Assembly: GCA_020747015.1 (NCBI GenBank)
Contig: JAGTJM010000023.1
Location: 434,001 to 498,000 of the forward strand
Direction of reading: 5' to 3'
Source: Pyrenochaeta sp. MPI-SDFR-AT-0127
Lineage: Eukaryota; Ascomycota; Dothideomycetes; Pleosporales; Cucurbitariaceae
DNA: 64,000 nucleotides
Shown: positions 45,880 through 57,097 of the stretch, one piece after another
Layout: each line of letters begins with the position of its first letter
Position numbering within the stretch: the stretch's first letter is position 1
Program-made: the position numbers and the translations under genes
The notes under the pieces: generated by a model
Seen by the model: the letters and a program-made list of their open reading frames with translations, nothing else
Told to the model about the DNA's origin: nothing
Databases searched by the model: none

Positions 45880-47290
45880 ACACTCAACACATAGCATTGC
45901 ACGGCGCCTCCGGTTGGCATTACTGGCGTACTGATCTACTTGTTGTATTACTCTATATTTGCAAACTATGCATCCGTTTGCTTTCCATGTAATACTAATT
46001 GTATCGGCGGCTCTCTTCAGTACGGCTGAAAAGTAGTTATAGGAGTTCATTAGGTTGCATATCACAGGTCTAGGACTAGGCGTTCCCCTGCGAGAAGACA
46101 TAGCGCAGAACACAGGCTTCATTGCCAATTGACTTCTTATCAGAGCATTTAAGCGCTATCTGTTTTGCACTGATGTGATCGAACGAATATAAACAGTTTC
46201 AAACCCCACTGGGTGACATGGTTCGAAACAAGCTCCATCTGTAGCATGAGGGGAATGCGCGACACGTGCTGTCGGAGTAGGGACCGCCCCCACTAACCAA
46301 AAGCCCTGACATTCCTTTCATCTCAACCTCATGGCCAACATCCCACTGGCCTGGGCAGCCTATTCTCACGATGGAAGCCCAGCGATCAACTTTTAGTCAT
46401 TGCTCTGTATCCGGCGCATTGTCGAACGGCCGCAGCTGAAAAGCATGCTTCCTGCATCGGTTCATGGGCACCCAAAATGTGCAAGACCTTTGCCCCCGTT
46501 CACAGTCAAGAATCAATGTTCGCAGAATAAGAATCTTGTAGAAGAGCCTCCTGAGACTGATTTGCAAGCTTAGCACTTCATTACAGACCACACGAGCGTA
46601 CCATCAAAAGACTTCCACTATCACATGAATTATTCTCCATTGCTAGCCGGACACAGCTCATCTTTTAGTTTCTTTGGGAGCCATTACTATTCAATAGTGT
46701 GATACGAGACCTAAGATATTCGATAACGAGCTGGAAGGGTGGAGATGCACCCAATTCCCGAGGCTTGACCATAAGCAGCGCCCTGGCTGTTATTTCTAGT
46801 CCGGTTCAGTGAAAGCTCTCTTTTCCCTGAAAGCCTAGCGAGAGGAGCACGAGCACTTTTTCTTTCATAAACAGGTCCCAAACTTTAAAATAGGTCAGGT
46901 CTAGTCCTTAGGACCCCGCCATTCCCATGTCGCTTGCCCACATTTGCCTCTGGTCTGGACAGTGCCCTCGAACAAAGACCGCTGCCTGAAACGGCGTGAT
47001 TCGGCTCCAGAACTCATTCCAGTCCGTCGCTACAACTATGGATACGAGCAAAGGGTCAAAATTTTCCTTATGAGCCAGGCTTGGCCGGAGTGTACCGTTC
47101 TACCAAGAGGTTCGACCAGGGACGAGAATACGATGAGTTGAGGCTGGAACAGTCGGAGTACCTCTGTAGAGCAATACAAAGTAATATTAAATGGGCTTCA
47201 CCTCTCGAGAAACGGACTTGTCAAGCTATCAAGTCTTTTGATTTCTTCAAAGTCATCTCTAGGAATATTTAATCTTTCATATCAAGCATC
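45880..47290. other. Intergenic stretch
   Basis: 1.4 kb between two plus-strand genes; short frames only. The promoter of the peroxidase is included, with AATATTTAATC about 20 bp upstream of its ATG. Confidence 0.5.
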
Positions 47291-48582
47291 ATGAAGCTCT
47301 CACATGTTGTGGCAGGGCTTAGTGCCATGTCAGTCTTTGAATACACTTGCGCCTATCCAGGTATGAAGAACACTGTTCGCGAGCTTCAAGATCGCGTGCG
47401 GACACTGGAGAAGCGATTGCCACATAAACTATCACTCCACCGTCGGCTGCCACAAACAACTGAGAATGAGAATGAGGAGGAAGATGATGCGAATGAAGTC
47501 GAAGTAGTAGACCCCAATGATGACGGTTCGCTACCACCAGTATTAATCGGAGATTTGGCCAACCCACCCCCTGGAGGCTTGACACCTATCGGAAAGACCA
47601 TCGCTGGAATATTGCTGCAAACAGAGTCTGGTGAAGACTCAAAGAGCACATACAAGATCCCTGGCAAGCTCACTTCGAAAGAGTGCAAGGCAGACGTATG
47701 CTGCAAATGGGCATACGTCAGTAGGGATCTCACTACGCTGTTCGTTGGACCAACAGGCCGATGCAATCGATATGCTCGGGCAGCAGTCAGACTCGGCTTC
47801 CACGATGCAGGAACCTGGCAGGAAGGTCTTGACTACGGCGGCGCAGATGGTAGCATTGTGCTTGCGAAATCAGAGATAAAGAGGAAAGATAACAATGGGT
47901 TAGCCGATATTGTGAAGCTGATGCCGGAGTACGCAAGCAAATATGGCGTGGGTATAGCTGATTTGATTCAGTTTGCTGCTAAACACGCTGTCGTCAGTAT
48001 GTTATTCCCAATGCTTTCGTAACTTCGAACTGTCACTAACATATCAAAGCCTGTCCTCTCGGCCCACGCATCCGCACCTTTGTTGGGCGCAAGGACTCAT
48101 CAAAAGCCTCGCAAGAGGGTCTCCTTCCCGGTGTAAATGATTCTGCCGACAAGTTGATCGACCTCTTCCAGAAGAAGACAATCTCACCACATGACCTGGT
48201 CGCCCTTCTCGGCGCTCACACAACATCCGAGCAATTCTTCGTCGACCCCAAGCGCGCCGGAGCACCTCAAGATGGCACACCCGGCGTCTGGGACACGCTA
48301 TTCTACAACCAAACGCTAGGACTTGGACCACTGCCAAAACAGGTACTCCGGTTCCCAAGTGACGTGGTGCTGACGAGTGATCCACGAACAAAGTCTGAGT
48401 GGCTCGCCTTCTCCTCAGGAAAGGACGCGCAGAGCCACTGGAACGAGGATTACGCCTATTCTTATATCAGACTGAGCTTGTTGGGCGTTAATGTCATTAA
48501 CAAAATGACTGAATGCACAAAAGTGTTGCCGCTGCCAGGCAAGGCAGTGAAGGATACTGGGAAATTGCTGGTCAATCAGTAA
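47291..48582 (+). CDS. Secreted class II haem peroxidase (ascomycete type)
   Basis: Two exons (47291-47996 and 48050-48582) give about 412 residues. Residues 1-22 are a signal peptide (MKLSHVVAGLSAMSVFEYTCAYP). Then a coiled-coil-like helix (TVRELQDRVRTLEKRL) and an acidic tract (ENENEEEDDANEVEVVDPNDD) precede the haem domain. Catalytic residues: distal Arg and His171 in AAVRLGFHDAG, GGADGSIVLAKSE following, and proximal His292 in HDLVALLGAHTT. Cysteines in CKADVCCKW and TCPLGP fit the family's disulphides. Ligninolytic basidiomycete peroxidases have the same core. Ascomycete members are secreted and their reactions on lignin or phenolics are poorly defined. No obvious Mn-binding triad could be assigned by eye. 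The stop is followed by no further domain. Confidence 0.92.
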
Positions 48583-49040
48583 GACACAAGATTGGAGATT
48601 GATAACGGCGTTCATGTGTATAGTTTATGCTTATCAATACCCCATTTATGGCTTTATGAACAGATAATAATAACAATCAAATTATATCTCAAAATCCTGT
48701 CCTTGAATAAGAAACGTGATAGGTGGTGTTGACAGCCTCGTCTTGGCACTGACCCTTGTCGTCCCCGCGGAAGAGAGCATGGGCCCTTGCACTTCTCTGG
48801 CACCGAATCGTCGGTCGTCCACACGCAACATCTCTTCAATCACCACCACGCTTTGCAGAAACCCCTAGCGAATTTCTCAGCCCGAAGCTCTTTCCATTTC
48901 GCTTGGGTTATATGCCTTCCTTTTAGAGTACATAAGGACCTAGGCTCCCAAACACGCACCCTCATCAGCAACAGCATCTAAACCGTCTCATACATTGCAT
49001 ATCTACAGTAAAATTATAGCACTCAAGCTATCGTTCTGGG
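48583..49040. other. Intergenic stretch
   Basis: 458 bp between the peroxidase 3' end and the cyclin start. No further gene was supported. Confidence 0.5.
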
Positions 49041-50106
49041 ATGGTGTCAACCGCCAACAGCTCTCTACCGCCGCAGCGCGAGCCTCCGAGAGCCCCGCCA
49101 CCGGCCGTTGTCGAAGCCGAGCAACAATGGATATTCACAGAGGAAGAGCTGCTACAGGCGCCGTCAATCGTTGACGGTATGCCAGCCGAAGAAGAGCGGA
49201 CACTGCGAAGAAAAGGGGTCAGCTTCATACTACAAGTGGGCATGATGCTCAAGTTACCGCAAACCACACTGAGCACTGCGGCTGTGTTCTTCAATAGATA
49301 TCTGATGAGGATGAGTTTGAAATCACGCCCAGGTTACAAACCACTGCACCACTATGTAAGTGATCAGCTTCAGGACCTAGCAGCAAAGATGTGTCTGACA
49401 GCCATAGCAAATTGCCGCAACAGCACTATTCCTCGCTACGAAGGTCGAAGAGAACTGCCGCAAGATGAAAGAGCTCGTAGTTGCATGCGTCCGCGTTGCG
49501 CTCAAAGATCCCAACAAGCTCGTCGACGAGCAGACAAAAGACTTCTGGAAATGGCGGGACACAATTCTTTACAGCGAAGATGTTCTGTTGGAGAGCCTGT
49601 GCTTTGATTTGAACGTCGAGTCACCGTTTAAGACCATGTACGACATGATGAAGTACTACGCTGTTGAGCACAATAAGAAGCTGCGAAACTCTGCCTGGGC
49701 TTTTCTGTCTGATTCCACATCTACACAGATGTGTCTCTTGTTCACATCGCGGACTATTGCTGCGGCATCGCTATATGCCGGCGCACGTATGGCAGAGGCC
49801 GAATTAGGAGGAGACGATGGAAAGCCCTGGTGGGAAGTACAACATGTCAAGCTGCGCGACATTAGGAAGGCATGCAACCTAATGGCAGATCTATACGAGA
49901 AGTCGCCAGATAAAGATGGAGAGCCTTCTATGTACGCTGGCCTACGCACTCCAGAGGATGGTATCGACTTCGGCGACACACCCAGAAGTATGGAAGGCGT
50001 ACAAAGTACAGCCCCAGAACAAACTCAAAGCCAGCCTGCTGTTAACGGCGCAGCGACCGGCGGAGCAACAGAGCGGGGGAGTGAAGAGGGCGAGTTGGAT
50101 GGCTAG
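49041..50106 (+). CDS. Cdk9-type transcriptional cyclin (cyclin T/K, Pch1-like)
   Basis: Two exons (49041-49355, 49408-50106) give 337 residues to the first stop. The first cyclin box includes IFTEEELLQAPSIVDGMPAE, RRKGVSFILQVGMMLKLPQT, STAAVFFNRYLMRMSLK and, across the intron, HHYQIAATALFLATKVEENC. The second half has CLLFTSRTIAAASLYAGARM. This matches cyclins that partner Cdk9 or Cdk12 and promote RNA polymerase II elongation, such as fission yeast Pch1 and human cyclin K/T. C-type cyclins of the mediator CDK are shorter here. The C-terminus is a low-complexity Gln/Ser/Glu/Gly region ending ELDG before TAG at 50104-50106. The same frame remains open for another 69 codons (next entry), which may mean the true protein is longer. 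Confidence 0.88.
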
Positions 50107-50316
50107 AAGGAACCTGAGTCGATCCCTTCCGAGCTTAACGCTTCCTCAGCTCCAAGGCTGAAGAACTTTCGGGATCTTGCCATCTCTGTGAGCCGTGCTC
50201 TATCGGAGACGGTATCACCACCACCCTTGACGGGTGACAGTGGCTCTACGTTCCCTCGTGGGTCAGAAAGTGGTGTCTCAGAATCCCCGCCTACACCAAC
50301 AGATGTGGACTTTTAG
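50107..50316 (+). other. Open frame continuing the cyclin past its TAG
   Basis: Directly after TAG (50104-50106) the same frame stays open for 69 codons to a TAG at 50314-50316. The product is Ser/Pro-rich with a Leu-rich helix (PRLKNFRDLAISVSRALSE) and a C-terminal SPPTPTDVDF. It has gene-like composition. It could be the true C-terminus, joined through a 108-nt in-phase intron (donor GTACAA at 49999, acceptor GCTAG at 50106), a stop read through, a nonsense allele, or a sequencing error. A single intron of that size with a distant branch site would be unusual here. Confidence 0.4.
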
Positions 50317-50849
50317 TTTTAGCGTTGCTTGATATTGCATCTTTAACGGGCGAGCAAGACGGCTGGCGTTCCGGTGTATTGGTACATAGGAAGATACCAC
50401 AACGGATATTGGTTTGGGGTTATGCTACACCTTGTGTATTGTTACACTTGCAATTCGAGATTTGGTTTATTCGCTCAAGGCCAAACATCATGTTTATATT
50501 GATAATGCAGTGATATCACCTTTCTAGCAAAGCTAGCACGTGGGAAATATACGCGAACTCTCCGTGGTGTTCACCTCCGTGAAGCGTCCAGTGTACTATA
50601 GTTAGCGTAGCCAATCAAAGCCATCGAACGCCACAAGAAGCCGAGGCACAGTTTCACGCGCCGTATCCTGATAACTCTCGACGTCAAGACTACTGCTTTG
50701 CCACTAAAGAGTACTGAGTTTCTTTCCTACCGCTTCAGTCTATACGACATATACCCTTTGGAAGTTTGACAGGTTCCTCGATCTCATATATTTGATTCTC
50801 GCGCTTCATCTCCCACGTACCTCTTTCTGCGGCCAAATTGACAACCAGT
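50317..50849. other. Intergenic stretch
   Basis: 533 bp between the cyclin region and the alpha/beta hydrolase start. No gene was supported. Confidence 0.5.
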
Positions 50850-52322
50850 ATGGAAGCGTCACCCTCAGCAATGCTGAAGTTTTTGCTTCCCAAAACACCC
50901 TTTTTATTGAAAACTGCACTGTGGCATACCATTTATCTTTCCCCCACATCTTCAAAATGGGATCTCAGGACCGAACTTACCATCAATGTGCTTCGCGATA
51001 TGCTGGGTCCGAATTCGCCAATGTCAACGATTACGAAAGTGCAGCGCCTGACTACCAAGGACCAAGGCGTCAAGGGCAAGGTTTGGGCCAGTAAAGTCAA
51101 GTTGGAAGTGCCTGGGGAAGATGATCTGAGGCAGTTGCTGTTCAAGGCCATTGCTGATATGGGGACGGGAGAAGAGCGATGGACAGAACCTGATTCACGG
51201 CCATTGGAAGCTGAGTGGAATGGCTACCGAGCTGGTGTAAAAGATGATGAGCCCGAACCTACAGGCATGAGCGAGAAAGAGAAGTACGAGAATCTGATCA
51301 AGGAGACGACAAGTAAGGTTACCATATTATACTTCCATGGTGGAGCCATGTATCTCCTTGATCCGGCGACATACCGGCCGACTACTTCGAGACTGGCGAA
51401 GGAGACTGGCGGACGTGTATTTAGCGTTCGCTATCGTCTATCGCCCCAGAACCCTTTCCCAGCTGCACTTTTAGATTGCTTCACCGCTTATCTAAGTCTT
51501 CTATATCCACCAGCAGACGCACCACACGCGCCTGTTCCAGCAAACGAGATTGTGTTTGGCGGCGACTCGGCAGGTGGAACCTGCTGTACCGCGCTCCTTC
51601 AATTGCTTTTGCAAATCCACCGTAGTACACCTTCTGGCCAAACACCCACTGTCAAGTTCCACGGCAAAGATGTGGAAATCCCCTTGCCAGCTGGTGTCGC
51701 TATGACAAGTCCTTGGGTTGACATCTCTCGAGGACTGCCCTCGATCGAAGGGGCAGTGAAGTACGATTACCTTCCAGCACCCAGTCAAACAGATCACCGG
51801 GAGTTCCCTAAATGCGACGCATGGCCAGCAAACCCTCCGCGCGCAGATCTCTATTGTGAGAGCTCTGCGTTACTGCATCCACTGGTGTCGCCATTAGCAG
51901 CACAGGACTGGAGTGCAAGCCCTCCACTTTTCTTCTCCGTGGGCGAAGAAATGCTTCGCGACGAAGACGCCGTCCTAGCGCGACGAGCTGCCGCACAAGA
52001 CGTTCCAGTAGTCTGGAGAGAGTTTGAAGCCATGCCACATTGCTTCGCCATGTTACTCGAGGGTCTCAAGGGCGGCGCCGTGCACTACGAAGAATATGCC
52101 AAGTTCTGCAGAGAGGCCGTGGAAGGCAAGGCGATCAAGACGAACGGGGAATTCATCATTGCAAAAAGCTTGGTCAGGAAGGATGTAGATGTGAAAACTG
52201 AATTAACAGAGATTACAGAGGAGCAAGTCGTCGAATATATGCAAAAGGGCAAGAAGAGGATCGAGAGGAAAATGAAGCGGGGAGACGGTAGTGCGAGTGT
52301 GGAAGTTAGACCGATGTTGTGA
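50850..52322 (+). CDS. Alpha/beta hydrolase (HSL/GDXG esterase-lipase type)
   Basis: A single-exon protein of 490 residues from the ATG at 50850; the frame is open farther upstream, but no ATG is available. Catalytic features: oxyanion-hole motif FHGGAMY at about residue 164, nucleophile elbow GGDSAGG with Ser240, and a catalytic His397 in MPHCF, with an Asp in the LRDEDAVLA segment before it. SVRYRLSPQNPFPAALLD precedes the nucleophile, as is usual for hormone-sensitive-lipase-type esterases. A hydrophobic N-terminal region near residues 10-40 may be a membrane anchor or targeting segment. About 70 residues of charged Lys/Glu sequence follow the catalytic His. The family hydrolyses acyl esters; the substrate is unknown. 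No conventional signal peptide is evident. Confidence 0.88.
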   Translation: MEASPSAMLKFLLPKTPFLLKTALWHTIYLSPTSSKWDLRTELTINVLRDMLGPNSPMSTITKVQRLTTKDQGVKGKVWASKVKLEVPGEDDLRQLLFKAIADMGTGEERWTEPDSRPLEAEWNGYRAGVKDDEPEPTGMSEKEKYENLIKETTSKVTILYFHGGAMYLLDPATYRPTTSRLAKETGGRVFSVRYRLSPQNPFPAALLDCFTAYLSLLYPPADAPHAPVPANEIVFGGDSAGGTCCTALLQLLLQIHRSTPSGQTPTVKFHGKDVEIPLPAGVAMTSPWVDISRGLPSIEGAVKYDYLPAPSQTDHREFPKCDAWPANPPRADLYCESSALLHPLVSPLAAQDWSASPPLFFSVGEEMLRDEDAVLARRAAAQDVPVVWREFEAMPHCFAMLLEGLKGGAVHYEEYAKFCREAVEGKAIKTNGEFIIAKSLVRKDVDVKTELTEITEEQVVEYMQKGKKRIERKMKRGDGSASVEVRPML

Positions 52323-52809
52323 TGAGCTGGGATACAGTAAGATACCACTACTAATCTACATAGATTTTTCCAGGAGCGCTGAGCCGTTTAAATTCTTGAT
52401 TCGCGCGCAAGTACGTGTTCCTTGTCGATTAGTCGATATGAGCCTTGAGCGTAGTTGTTTGCTTTATACGTCGGCACAGGTTCGTTGAGCATATATATCA
52501 TATAGATTGATTTTGATGAAGGGCGGGGTGTGCATAGTAATAGATGTTTCGGATGGTTGGTAGGCAGTTCAGCCCAGTATCTCAAAGCCACGCGAACTGG
52601 ATTATTTAGCTTTTAGGCCTAGATTCAGAGTCAATACATGCACAAAGAGCACATCCCTTCAGTTTTATGCGGCTAGTATTGAAATCACCAAAAGACTGAG
52701 AACGATACTCGCAAGAAAATCTTTGCTTGTTCAAACATGATTCAATACAGTTTTAATAGTGCCAGACAGTACACGGGCTTCTTGTCTATCTAAAGCCCAC
52801 TCCAGTGAC
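52323..52809. other. Convergent intergenic stretch
   Basis: Lies between the 3' ends of the hydrolase and the MAK32-like locus, AT-rich. No gene was seen. Confidence 0.5.
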
Positions 52810-53962
52810 TCAAGAAACCTTCAGAAGAGCCTTGTACTCAGCAAGTCGTTCCATGACCTGAACTCCATTCCAAGTTTCTCCATCGCCATCCGTCTGGCAA
52901 GACGGCAGCCCAATCTGTTCCAGAGCAAAGCTTGCAGCAACACTAGCATATATTGATGCTTCTTCCACATCCTGCGACGCTTTCCAGCCATGTATGAACC
53001 CACCCAGAAATGCATTTCTAGCTCCTGTGGGGTCAACGACGTTCGAGGCGCCCTTTTGATAATACGGAGGAAGCCACACCTCCCTCCCTAACGGCTGGGT
53101 TGTTAGAGAACCGTGCTCGCCAGCCCTGATAATCACAATCCCATTGCCAGTTGTCCCCGTATCTCGGGAGAATTCTTGTGCATAAGCCTCCAGTTTCTCA
53201 GGCTGGAAAGTTTTGGGCGCTGTCTCCTCAAAAATGGCAGCCATTTCGAAATGATTTGGCGAGAAAACATGGACTAATCTGCAAGCCTGCTGAAAATTTT
53301 GCTTGTTCTGCATTGTACAGGACACAGGGAGAGGCTCCCATACAATAAAAGGCCTCGTCATGATCCCACGCTGAGTGCGGAGTTGGATCAACATTGGTAT
53401 TTGCAGCAGAATTTCCTCAGGTGTCGCGAGTTGATGGACCGCTCTGGCACTCAGTAGATGAGTATTGACCAGACCAAGGGGAGACGCTTTCAGTGGAGGC
53501 GTTGTGTACCGGAACTTCTTTGCTGGGCCAATGTAAGTTATCAACACATGCCAGTGAACGAAGGCTGATACTTACGTCCAAACGTGTCATCTTCGTATTC
53601 GAGAAGACCCCTAGTGCTCAATTTATCTTCTAACATGCTGAAAACGAGGGATGCCTGCTAATCTGAGAGCTGCTCCCGTACAGCAGCGGGGAAGTCATGT
53701 CCTGCGAGAACAAGGCATCCTACCATGCGCGATTGCGCACCAGCGGCGAAAAGGCGGCTTCCAAGTGCAGCTGTAAGGTAAGATTTTGTAGGCAAGAGGA
53801 TTGGATTGTCTGCAAATGCATCATACTATAAGTGCCAGAGCCCCCAGCAACATCGATCAAAGGCGGCTGGGAGGGCAAGTGTATCTCGTCAATCACCACC
53901 ATGCCAAGCGACACAGAATCGATCGCCAGCTCTGAATATACTTCCAAGAGAGACCTGTACAT
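52810..53962 (-). pseudogene. MAK32-like PfkB-family protein with an in-frame stop
   Basis: Three exons in phase (53962-53827, 53770-53576, 53522-52810) give 347 residues, with a TAG at codon 83 (53658-53660). N-terminal half: VSLGMVVIDEIHLPSQPP then DVAGGSGTYTALGSRL, VGCLVLAGHDFPAAVREQLSD, the stop, and in the same frame QASLVFSMLEDKLSTRGLL, TFGPKKFRYTTPPLK, LVHVFSPNHFEMAAIFEE and VVDPTGARNAFLGGF. This is the order seen in MAK32-like PfkB carbohydrate-kinase relatives, whose biochemistry is little known. TAG sits where TGG would give a Trp, a single G-to-A change. The PfkB signature is also altered: TGARNAF where TGAGxAF is usual, again a G-to-A change. Either the gene is decaying or the stop is tolerated. 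The exact start is uncertain. Confidence 0.78.
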
Positions 53963-54655
53963 ATTGCGGAAGCAGTTTAAGTATGATATAAAGTGGTAAG
54001 CCAGTCTTTGAGTCGATGAGGTACCGACCACGCACTGGGTTTATGTTGTGTAGTGTCACAGATTAGCGATAAGTGTCCAAAACGGCCAGCCACTCAGCTC
54101 AAGATGGTATCTGCATATAGCAATTAATCGTTGTTAGTGGATTACCCTATTTTAGTCAAAAGCGGCTGATATTCTTTGCTTCAGAACAGTCTCTTATTGC
54201 GCACGGGGATTGTGTTATGAACGGGGCTGCCAAATCGTTATGGCCTAGCCTGTACATGAGCATCAAGGAAGATAATCACGTTATGCAGCCATTGTCAGCT
54301 ATCTATCGTTTCGCTGTAGGATATATAGGTACATGAGTAATGAGGTTAGACCCAGTCAGACACTCGAGGCAAAGGGATAGCATTTCTCGTGAATATAATC
54401 CACCAATAGAAACAAGATGGGTATCGTCCAGGATGATGTGAATCCTGATCTCAACCTCACGTACCTTCAAGAGAGTTCAAATAAACCGCGATATAGCATT
54501 GAAATCGAAGGCGTGTGGTACCCGATTCTTTGCATAATTATTTCCATTCATCACACTGCAAAAGTCCTACTTATCATAAACGCAAGATCCATACTCAGCT
54601 ACCATTGAACAGATCGGCATTGACGAAGGCACAAAAGGAATAGCCACAAGAGCTC
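53963..54655. other. Intergenic stretch
   Basis: 693 bp between the MAK32-like locus and the seipin 3' end. A 63-codon frame at 54417-54608 has a favourable start context but no other support and was not called. Confidence 0.45.
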
Positions 54656-56104
54656 CTAACTTCCCAGATCCTCTTTAAGCCTACCACTCCGCCTCCTCGC
54701 TAGTCCTCTCTCCACACTACTTTCAAGGCTCGTGCCAATTCCTGAGTCCGTGAAAATGCCTTCTCTCTCCACACGTGGCAGCGGCGGCGGCTCCTCAAGC
54801 ACAAAGTCGTCTTCCTCATCATCTGCTTCCGCATCTTCTCTCGTGGGTATATCTTCCAGAGCGGGGGTTGTTCGTTCTTCTTTCGGTGAGGTGTAGGATA
54901 GTGGTTGCTGTGAAGAGAGGGTGGGAAAAGTACGACTAGTATCGCTAAACGGTGTATCTGGTTCCGTTTCCGGTTGTTCAAGTTTGATGCTTTCTTCACC
55001 TGAGGATTTGATGTCCTTGCTGGTCTTGTAGTCCTCTGGTGGGGTGGAGGCGCTGAAGAGGAGAGTGAAGATCGCCCATGTGAAGAGCACGACTCCCATT
55101 TCTACACTCCAGAATAGACTTGTGCCAATCACTGCACTGGTTAACCAGTATCGGTACATCAGCCAGCGTAGACCCTCTAGTTTTGCACTGATGCGCACGA
55201 AGACCCGGTATACCTCCAATGGCTGCCGTGAGCGCACCTCAAGTCTGAGGGAAGAAGGCACATTTCGATAACCCTGTTCAAAAATGACAGATTCTATCAT
55301 GCTGATTTCAATGTGTTCGGACTCGATATGCCACCCGATAAGGTACAGTGGCAGGCGGAGTAGGCGGTATGCAAGCTCGACAATTCGGCTTCGGTAGGTA
55401 AGGAGAGCCGGCCTTCTGCTTCGCGCAAGCACAATAGATTTCGTACTCGTTGTATCCTCTGCCGTGGCTGTCCTGCTGCGATCCTCACTATCCCCCTCCT
55501 CATCCCAGCCTAGGAGACTCCTCACACCTCCACCCCCACTCGAAGGGCCTCGCATTTCCAGCCCGACCATCCAATTACCCGCCTTGAGGTTCGTCTCGCT
55601 CCGAGGAACCTCCATCTCTACCACAACATCATACTTCTGCCTATCCACCAAGCCCTGGAAATGTGCAACGCCATACGGCCATCTTGCCGTCTTTCCTCCT
55701 AGCAATCCATCCGTGTGCGTACCGAGGTATGACGACGAGCTGCCATGGTCGAACTGTAGGTAGACGGGCACGGTGATGCCACGGACGGGTATGTACGAGT
55801 AGTAGAAGGAGCTGTATGCTATCACGGCGAGACCGAAGAGAATTGTAGATGTGAGGAAGAGGAGGGCGGTGCGGAGGTAGGTGCGAAGTAGAACGGGTGA
55901 TGTTGCGATACGAATTGGTAGGAGAAGAGTGTCCTAAGGTTTTGATTAAAAAATGATATTGGAACGCGTGGGGTGGTATTAGGCGCAATGGCCCAGAGCG
56001 ATGTGTGTTCTGGGAACTAGAGAGTGTGGTGGAGGTTGTAGGCTTACTGTTGCATACTGAATAATCGACGGATCTTCTCGATACTCCTCTTTCGCGTCCT
56101 TCAT
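54656..56104 (-). CDS. Seipin (lipid-droplet biogenesis protein)
   Basis: Two exons (56104-56048 and 55933-54656) joined by a 114-nt intron give about 444 residues. Residues 1-19 are a short cytosolic start (MKDAKEEYREDPSIIQYAT). The first membrane helix is YLRTALLFLTSTILFGLAVI. A lumenal domain includes SYIPVRGITVPVYLQFDHG, GVAHFQGLVDRQKYDVVVEMEVP (split here by position), NLKAGNWMVGLEM and FEQGYRNVPSSLRLEV. The second helix is VIGTSLFWSVEMGVVLFTW. The C-terminal 130 residues are acidic and disordered. Seipin is an ER membrane protein that marks lipid-droplet assembly sites. The match to fungal seipins in order and spacing is strong. Confidence 0.94.
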
Positions 56105-57097
56105 GGTTGCTTACGCCCAGCGTTGTGGTGAAGTGATGTTAGGATTGTTTACTAGTCGTCGATCTTCACATGACAAAACGGCAGTGAGGTGTGACGTCGG
56201 TGTCTCACAGGTTAGCTTGAGCACAGACAGCGCACCACCACGCCAAGCATCCCACATGGAGCGCCATGCTGCAGGGACAAGGCGACGTGCGCGCGCACAG
56301 ATGATCGTGCATCGAGGCAGACGTCGGTTATCGAACAGGGCACCTGTGTCATGGCCGTTGGGGTGATCCCCCGATCAACGTTGAGCGAGTCATTGGTTTG
56401 ATAAAGTTATTTCTGCTGAGAAACACTATCGTCGCTAATAATCATACAAAGACGCACTCACCCTTGGCCCCATCAACTCCCCAGACAAAGGAAAACGACT
56501 GAGCACCGGGTCTCAAGACCACAACAGTCCATCATCCCCAACGCCGTCCCTGATCAACAACCACATAAGCTGTAGACCTGAACGCCGGAGGAAGCAGAAC
56601 CGTCATCTCGTGCCCATCAAAAACATGGTATCATCCCAGAGCCTGCTGCTCCTTTAAAGGAAACAAGAAGGTAGGTAGTGAAGCGCGCCAAAGCGAAGGA
56701 AGGCATAATGAACAAAACCCTACTCCGATAGAAAAGAAATCATGAACTTGAGGACATGACTGGAATCGAACAAAAGCTAACGTCAATGCATGTATGTCTT
56801 GTTCTGAAGCCAGTGATCTCTCCAAACTTTTGTGGACCCTCTAAGACGAGTCCAAGAACTTTTGATAAGCATGCAAATGCATCATCATGTTCGTAGTAAC
56901 GACATTGCCGTCGGTACAGCGGAAGATTAAAAGGCCGTGGGTATCGTAACGTCGTTGGTTGATCTCCCCAGGAGACTCCAAGTACTTCTTCCCTATATCC
57001 TCGTCTCTCCTTCTTCTCCTCCCCTTCACCTGATGGTGGTAGTAATTAGATTACCGGTAGTAGTGCTAGTGAGGTGCTGATATACAGTGCGATTCAT
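56105..57097. other. Intergenic stretch
   Basis: About 1 kb between two minus-strand genes, including the seipin promoter. No further gene was supported. Confidence 0.5.

Noticed and set aside
50104..53660. TAG reassigned as a sense codon in this genome, suggested by the two in-frame TAGs
   Set aside because: Several confident genes here (DUF1996, the 18049 protease, GDT1, GMC) end with TAG and give normal-length products, so TAG is a real stop.
54417..54608. 63-codon frame with good start context
   Set aside because: Short, no homology or splice partner; support is only the start context.
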